NCBI GenBank assembly: GCA_033675265.1
Contig: JAUJYZ010000015.1
Coordinates: 815,501 to 879,500, forward strand
Reading direction: 5' to 3'
Source: Actinostola sp. cb2023
Lineage: Eukaryota > Cnidaria > Anthozoa > Actiniaria > Actinostolidae
Length of the DNA stretch: 64,000 bases
The position numbers and the translations under genes were made by a program. The notes below the pieces were generated by a model. That model had not been told where the DNA came from and ran no database searches. It worked only from the letters and a program-made list of their open reading frames with translations. Within the stretch, counting starts at the first letter, position 1, and every line of letters starts with the position of its first letter. Shown piece by piece: positions 58,320 to 64,000 of this stretch.

Positions 58320-59720
58320 ATAATTTTAGTGTGCTTACTATATGATTGAAGTACTATAGAGGTAGATTGGTGCAAGGTAGTTCTAATCTAAGCAAATCTA
58401 GTCTTGCATCTGTAGCGAAGTTTCAATCATGTGATGTGACATACCGTAAGCCATTTTTTAAATTTTTTTTAATTTTTAAATTTTGTATTTTATATTTTAC
58501 ATAAGCCATTGTTATTAATGTGCCAACCAGAGGTCGATTATAAATTGTAGGCAAGAGCTATTATAATACTGGTTGGTAAGTTAACATTACTAATGTTTAT
58601 AAACAGCGAGTAGTGCTCTAGCAGTAGATGGGTGTAAGATAGTTCTAATGGACCGACCGTCAAGTGAATTATTTGTAGTTAATCAGTTGGGTAGAAGACC
58701 ATTCTGTGCGTCTTGGTTACGGGGCGTGGTTAGGGAGTCCATCACTTGTCTAAGATGTAAATTTCCTTTCTACGTGACGTAAGTTAACAGACGTAAATAG
58801 GTTTGTTAATTTGTTTTATTATTTGGCACAAGCTACTTCCGGTTGTTTGGTGGGCGATTACATCATTTTTGTCACACCAAAAATAACCAACCTCACCTCG
58901 ATTGAAACTGTACAGGAAGATATCAGACCTCGGTCTTTTCTGTACAAACCTCTCCTATGGCTCGGTCTATACTGTCAAGACCTCGGTCTGGTCTTTTCCT
59001 GTACTAACCTTGCACTCGGTTATTAAGTAGTACAGTCAAACCTCTATTAAGCGGTCACCCTCGGGACAGCCAACTGACCGCTTAATAGAGGCGACCACTT
59101 AATAAAGGTCAAGTTTACATACAGTAAGTATGGGGACTGATTTATGGGAATTTGAGTGAAAGTGACCGCTTAGCAGAGGACTGCTTAATAGAGGTTTGAT
59201 TGTACGTATCAATTCTCAAAGAATCGACACTGTTGTATGTTTGTTAATCAATCTATCAGGCCTATGTTATCGTCTAGACGGGTAATGAGGGTTTATCACG
59301 TAATTTCAAAACTCATAGGACAAAAAAATGATTATCATAGCTGGAAAGAGCTCGTTGAAATTAGTAAAAATGTGAAGTTTGGAAAAGATCGCTTCACAAA
59401 TTGCGAAGATATGAATTTTCAAAAATCGAAATTTTATATGAAAACCTTTGGAAATTACGGCTTGGAGGCAACTCTTGCCTCCAACAAAGGTTTTCATTCA
59501 AAATTTCGATTTTTGAAAATTCATATCTTCGCAATTTGTGAAGCGATCTTTTCCAAACTTCACATTTTTACTAATTTCAACGAGCTCTTTCCAGCTATGA
59601 TAATCATTTTTTGTCCTATGAGTTTTGAAATTACGTGATAAACCCTCATTGACTTGTTGCTTGTTTGGATAGCTATCGTAGCTATAAAGTGACATAATTG
59701 TTGATCTTTTCATGTTCCAG
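58320..59720. other. Between TUT and the last gene; repeats only
   Basis: It would hold the TUT 3' UTR. 59031-59205 is a TIR element (cagtcaaacctctattaagc ... gcttaatagaggtttgattg) with an iterated 'cttaatagagg' phrase. 59284-59650 is MITE family B copy 3. No start exon for the next gene was recognised. Confidence 0.5.
59284..59650. mobile_element. Foldback MITE family B, copy 3
   Basis: Same ends (aatgagggtttatcacg) and arm sequence as at 2155 and 19356. It lies 70 bp before the exon at 59721. Confidence 0.9.
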
Positions 59721-62700
59721 ACTGCAGACGAGTTTTTCACAATGTTTCGAGAAGCCGAGAGCTCTTCCACTAAACAGCCGGATTTCACTCCCTGTACAAT
59801 CCCTTGTGATGTAAGTCTAATCATTATATTTCTTATTGGTCTCCTATTGAGAATTTGCAATTAAATTAATGATTTAATTAATTAAGATAATAATTTAATT
59901 AATTAACCCATTGACTCCTACACCGGCCAAAACCGGCCGTAAACATCGATACTGCTTTGAAAAATTCTAACTTTCTGAATTTTCGTAACATCGATCTCAT
60001 GGCCAGTTATTAGTGACAACTAGAGAACTCTTCATATTTTAACCTCAAGTAAACTGATTTACAGGTCCGATTTCTGGGCATTAGTTCAATTTGTTTGCCA
60101 TAAAAATCAAAAATGCGTGTTTTTGACGCAATTTTACACCTCGAAAATGACCGACATTTGACTTGGATTTTCTTCCAAAATACATCCTTGCGAAACAAAA
60201 CGCCACTTTCTCAGCAAACTTCCATCTCTCTTCTTGATATCGTCGTGAATTTTGCCCTCTCTTTTCCTTAACTCGCCGAACAATAGCCATTTCCTTAGGA
60301 CCACTTTCGCTAACACGTGTTTTCCTTCTGCACGCCCGAAAAGGATGCCGGGAAACATCCGGGAATTTCGGCATAGATCTCCCCCGAAAATCCCTCTTTT
60401 AAGAATACATAGAGTGTCGAGCCACTCGGTCCTACAGGCAAAATATTGCACCGGTTGCATTCTTTACAAGTCCAAAGTCGCCAAAAATGCCTTTGTAGGT
60501 CCTGGAATCCACCACAGAAAGACCAGAGAGACGATTTCACAATTGAGTCCGCCATTTTGAATTTCCAAACGGCAAAGTCGAAATCTGTTCGTGAATTCGT
60601 ATCTAAACTCCTGAGTTCTTCCAGGAGAACGGTCTCTACCACACCAGTCAAGCTTAATGATGCTGTCCTGGGGGCTTCTGTGGTGAATAATGGCTATAAA
60701 CACTCTAAAAATGCAAAATTGACCGCTCCTAGTAGCTACGAGATGCTGTTCCTCGCGGAGATTCACGACAAGAGAAAGATTACGTCAGAACCTGAGCCCG
60801 TGGGCTTTCAGAACTGTCAAGATTTCCATGGAAACCCCTTATATGGAATCGAAATTTCCTACGACGTGATTAGGTCCAGAAAATCGCTAAAAAATGCAAA
60901 ATAGCTCAGGAGCGAATGGGTTAAGATAATAATTTAATTAATTAAGATAATAATTTAATTAATTAAGATAATAATTTAATTAATTAAGATAATGTAATTA
61001 ATTAAGATTAATTAATCCCAATTAATTAATATTAATTAATTAAATCATAATTATTTAATTGATACAGTATTGTGTTACACGTGTTTGCTTACAGGCGGTG
61101 TTAAGTCATCCTGTCGTCAAACCGATTTTCAGTTCACCAAAAACAGAAGATGAACACAAGTTATTTTCTAAGCTGGACAAAGTTCGGTCGCTATGGACTG
61201 GTGAAGCTACTCTCCCAGTCGACGACTTGCCTGCTCAAGCAAAGGAACAAGGTGATGATAAATTAGACGATGAAGCTTGCAGCATTGAAGTCCAAGGATG
61301 CACTAGTAAAACAGACATCAATCAAGGAAATGACTCTGAGAGTATGGATGGCGTAAAGATGTTGAGTAAATCAAATCCTGCTAAAAGTAAATCAACGAAA
61401 TATCAACCCAACCAACAGAAGAGGGATGAACACGAGATGCCTGGACTTTCATCACGACAGTCTTCAAACCATCCAAGAAGTAATCCGACTATGAAATCAT
61501 CCGACAAGAAGCAAGGGCTTTTAGGCGATGGACCAACGGCAGAGACTGTCAGGAAAGGATACAACAAAACACCTCCAAACAGTACAAGTAAAGAAGTAGA
61601 ATCCTCTCTGTTTGATCTTAAGTCATATCAGAAAGCTTTCCCTGTTAAAGAATGTGTTGATATTAGTCGTACTCAGAAACACAATGAAAGAGAGAACAGT
61701 CAAGAGACAAAAATTAGTAAGAACATTAACGAGAAGAGTAGAGAAGACACTTCGTCCTCCAAACGTAAAGGAAGTAAGAAGGGAGCACACGAGGCAGCTC
61801 CTCCCAAAAGACGAAAATCCAAACACGTGGAACACGAGGAATCTAGTTTTGACAAAAGTGAAGATCATTTAGACAAATCAACAAAAAAAGGAAATTGTGA
61901 GACTAAAGGTAATAGAAGAGCAAAATCGTCATTCAGTAGAGATGATATGAAGACACCAGATGGTAAATGCACCTTTAGTACTGCGTCTAATGGTAAAGGC
62001 ACCGCCAATACTGCATCTAATGGTAAAGGCGCCGCTACTGGTAAAGGCACCTCTAGTACTGCATCTAATGGTAAAGGCGCCGCCAATACTGCATCTAATG
62101 GTAAAGGCGCCGCCAATACTGCATCTAATGGTAAAGGCGCCGCCAATACTGCATCTAATGGTAAAGGCGCCACCAATACTGCATCTAATGGTAAAGGCGC
62201 CGCCAATACTGCATCTAATGGTAAAGGCGCCGCTACTGGTAAAGGCACAACTAGTACTGCGTCTAATGGTAAAGGCACCGCCAATACTATGTCTAATGGT
62301 AAAGGCGCTGCCAATACTGCATCTAATGGTAAAGGCGCCGCCAATACTGCATCTAATGGTAAAGGCGCCACTACTGGTAAAGGCACTGCTAGTACTGCAT
62401 CTAACAGTAAAGCTGGTACTTCTTCCCGAAAAACCTCTCAGTCAATTAAAGGGGAAAGAAGTGCTGGTCCAAAATATAAAAATACCGAAACATTGCCCGT
62501 GGATACTTTGGCATCATCTTCCTCTGGACCATCCCCAACAAAGAAACAAGATAGTGAAGCTGCCTCAAAACTGACTCCAGACCGAAAACAATCCAAAGGC
62601 AAAGAACAGAGCGGCGAAGGAGCTGGTAACAAACCTGCAAACAGACAGGAAGATTCTAAAGAAGGTACAAGAAGGCCGAGACATCGCAACAGAGGCAAAG

Positions 62701-63357
62701 GACGAGCAAAGGGAAATGCAAGTCAAAGCGGTAAGTTGGTTAAAACCTTTCTCTTCCCTTTCCCTTCTCTTCCCTTTCCCTTCTCTTCCCTTTCCCTTCT
62801 CTTCCCTTCTCTTCCCTTTCCCTTCTCTTCCCTTTCCCTTCCCTTCCCCTTCCCTTCCCTTTCCCTTCCCTTTCCCTTCCCTTTCCCTTCCCTTTCCCTT
62901 CCCTTTCCCTTTCCCTTCCCCTTCCCTTTCCCTTTCCCTTCCCTTTCCCTTCTCTTCCCTTTCCCTTCCCTTTCCCTTCCCTTTCCCTTTCCTTTCCCTT
63001 CCCTTTCCCTTCCCTTTCCCTTTCCCTTTCCCTTCCCTTTCCCTTCCCTTTCCTTTCCCTTCTCTTCCCTTTCTCTTCCCTTTCCCTTCCTTTCCCTTCC
63101 TTTCCCTTCTCTTTCCCTTCTCTTTCCCTTCTCTTTCCCTTCTCTTTCCCTTCTCTTTCCCTTCTCTTTCCCTTCTCTTTCCCTTCTCTTTCCCTTCTCT
63201 TTCCCTTCTCTTTCCCTTCCCTTCCCTTTCCTTCCCTTCCCTTTCCTTTTTTTCACCTTCCCTCTATTTCTTCCTAGATGTTACACTTTTTTTGAAACCT
63301 CTGAAGTATTTCTCTTCTTTTAATTGTCTTGTAGGCCCTCGAGATGATAAAAACTGA
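59721..63357 (+). CDS. Unidentified Lys/Ser-rich protein, 3' exons
   Basis: Three exons: 59721-59810, 61095-62730 and 63335-63357 (TGA 63355-63357). Phases fit, giving 582 visible residues. The start is conserved-looking (TADEFFTMFREAESSS ... AVLSHPVVKPIFSSPKT, FSKLDKVRSLWTG). The rest is highly charged and disordered, with a basic cluster (APPKRRKSKH), the decapeptide repeat at 61966-62403, and an Arg/Gly-rich end (RRPRHRNRGKGRAKG) typical of RNA-binding tails. The upstream exon must end in phase 0, and no initiator exon was found. It might be a separate gene or an alternative 3' extension of the TUT transcript; I do not recognise the family. Confidence 0.7.
59867..61060. repeat. (ttaattaattaagataataa)n minisatellite split by a transposon
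   Basis: The AT-rich unit flanks the piggyBac-like element on both sides (59867-59903 and 60921-61060), consistent with insertion at one of its many TTAA sites. Confidence 0.85.
59903..60924. mobile_element. piggyBac-like non-autonomous element, copy 3
   Basis: TTAA target on both sides, ends cccattgactcctacaccgg and aggagcgaatggg. It is closest to copy 1 in sequence and orientation. Confidence 0.82.
61966..62403 (+). repeat. Coding minisatellite: decapeptide NGKGAANTAS
   Basis: The 30-bp unit (aatggtaaaggcgccgccaa...) is translated about 14 times, sometimes with an inserted GKGAAT unit. The frame is kept throughout, and copies differ mostly silently or Ala/Thr/Ser, which supports coding constraint or recent expansion. 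Confidence 0.92.
62731..63334. repeat. Pyrimidine tract (CCCTTT/CCCTTCTCTTT)n in the last intron
   Basis: From about 62745 to 63252 the plus strand is almost purely C and T, with 11-12 bp units (ttcccttctctt). The acceptor ttgtag lies 80 bp beyond it. Frames through it are artefacts. Confidence 0.96.
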
Positions 63358-64000
63358 ACGACCTCTACCCACCATTCTTATTCACGAGTTGAAATGACAA
63401 CAATGACAGTATCTAGTCTGCATAACAGTCCCTACCTTTTCACGCAACTGGCGAGTAGAGTTGAAGTGTGATCGAGTCGTTGCTTGGCTGCGAGAGGGAG
63501 TGAGGCGAGAGGGAGTGAGGCGAGAGGGAGTGAGTCGAGAGAAGGTGGAGCGAGAGGGAGTGAGGCGAGAGGGAATGAGAGAAAGTGAGGCGAGAGGGAG
63601 TGGGGCGAGAGGGAATGAGAGAAAGTGAGGTGAGAGGGAGTGGGGCGAGAAGAGGTGAGACGCTGCTGGGTGTGGCCCATACTAACACATTTTTCAGCAC
63701 TTTAGTTTTTATATTTTATTTCCATATTTGTAGCAGGTTGTATTACATAGATTCTTTCAACAGTCCACAATAGCTCTAGTAAACTGTAATCGGTCCAGGG
63801 AAATAAAAGAAAGATTGCGGCCATAAGACAACCTCCCCTTTTTCTTCCTGTCTCTGTTCGGTATCCCTGTGTCTCTTTCTCCTTAAACCCCTCCCTACTC
63901 ATTGCCACGGGGAGCACACATTCTATAATCTAGGCTGTCGGTCAACAGGAGGATTAGGGAACTGCGGGAAGGGTTAGGTTGTATGCGCGCGTCTTTTTGA
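63358..64000. other. 3' flank of the last gene with a minisatellite
   Basis: 63489-63657 is a purine-rich array of about 16-bp units (gcgagagggagtgagg). A possible AATAAA is at 63802-63807. Nothing else is recognised. Confidence 0.6.

Noticed and set aside
62716..63357. Long Ser/Pro/Phe-Leu frames and the extension of the 754-codon frame past 62730
   Set aside because: The coding exon ends at donor 62731. The rest is a pyrimidine tract in an intron; only the 23-nt end is an exon.

Overview
The window is nuclear DNA of an invertebrate animal. It has spliced genes with GT-AG introns, no operons, and a dense load of foldback (MITE-like) elements, minisatellites and microsatellites. Several foldback termini, such as CTAGTCTCCCTCGCAGCC and CCTCATCCCCAGGGCC, are of a kind I associate with corals and sea anemones. 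An anthozoan or another early-branching marine animal is therefore my best guess, at low confidence.

Layout. (1) 709-3743 (+): the 3' half of MTG1, a mitochondrial ribosome-assembly GTPase; the window opens inside the gene. (2) 5620-6228 (-): an intronless 202-aa helical protein that resembles the four-helix (HeLo/MLKL-type) membrane domain. (3) 11456-21371 (-): a complete eight-exon, 482-aa chromatin reader with a SAMD1-type winged helix, an H15-like winged helix, a KAT6-type double PHD finger and a C-terminal SAM domain. (4) 21984-58319 (+): a 20-exon terminal uridylyltransferase of the TUT4/TUT7 (ZCCHC11/ZCCHC6) class. It starts 612 bp from gene 3, head to head across a probable bidirectional promoter with a YY1-like site. 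(5) 59721-63357 (+): the 3' part of an unidentified, disordered, Lys/Ser-rich protein with a decapeptide repeat.

All exon boundaries were read by eye. The reading phase closes exactly for gene 3 (1449 nt including the stop) and for the visible parts of MTG1, TUT and the last gene. The exception is one TUT exon, needed by both phase and family homology, that is absent between 53898 and 57054.

The most unusual feature is two tandem arrays, in two neighbouring genes, that amplify the end of a coding exon together with its 5' splice site. One has 17 copies of an 80-nt PHD-coding segment plus 25 nt of intron (15338-17106, gene 3). The other has about 21 copies of the end of TUT exon 5 plus its donor (28383-29875). 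Other large arrays begin within a few bases of a donor (1465, 53898). Several foldback elements end 20-26 bp upstream of a TUT acceptor.

Mobile elements include a gag-protease retroelement whose LTRs are inverted (23354-26592) and whose primer-binding site matches an unusually long stretch of tRNA-Leu. There is also an integrase-type DNA transposon whose long inverted ends carry a 20-bp minisatellite (35599-38984), and three copies of a TTAA-flanked, piggyBac-like non-autonomous element. Some array edges look like long-read consensus artefacts, with hybrid 'ghost' copies of adjacent sequence.
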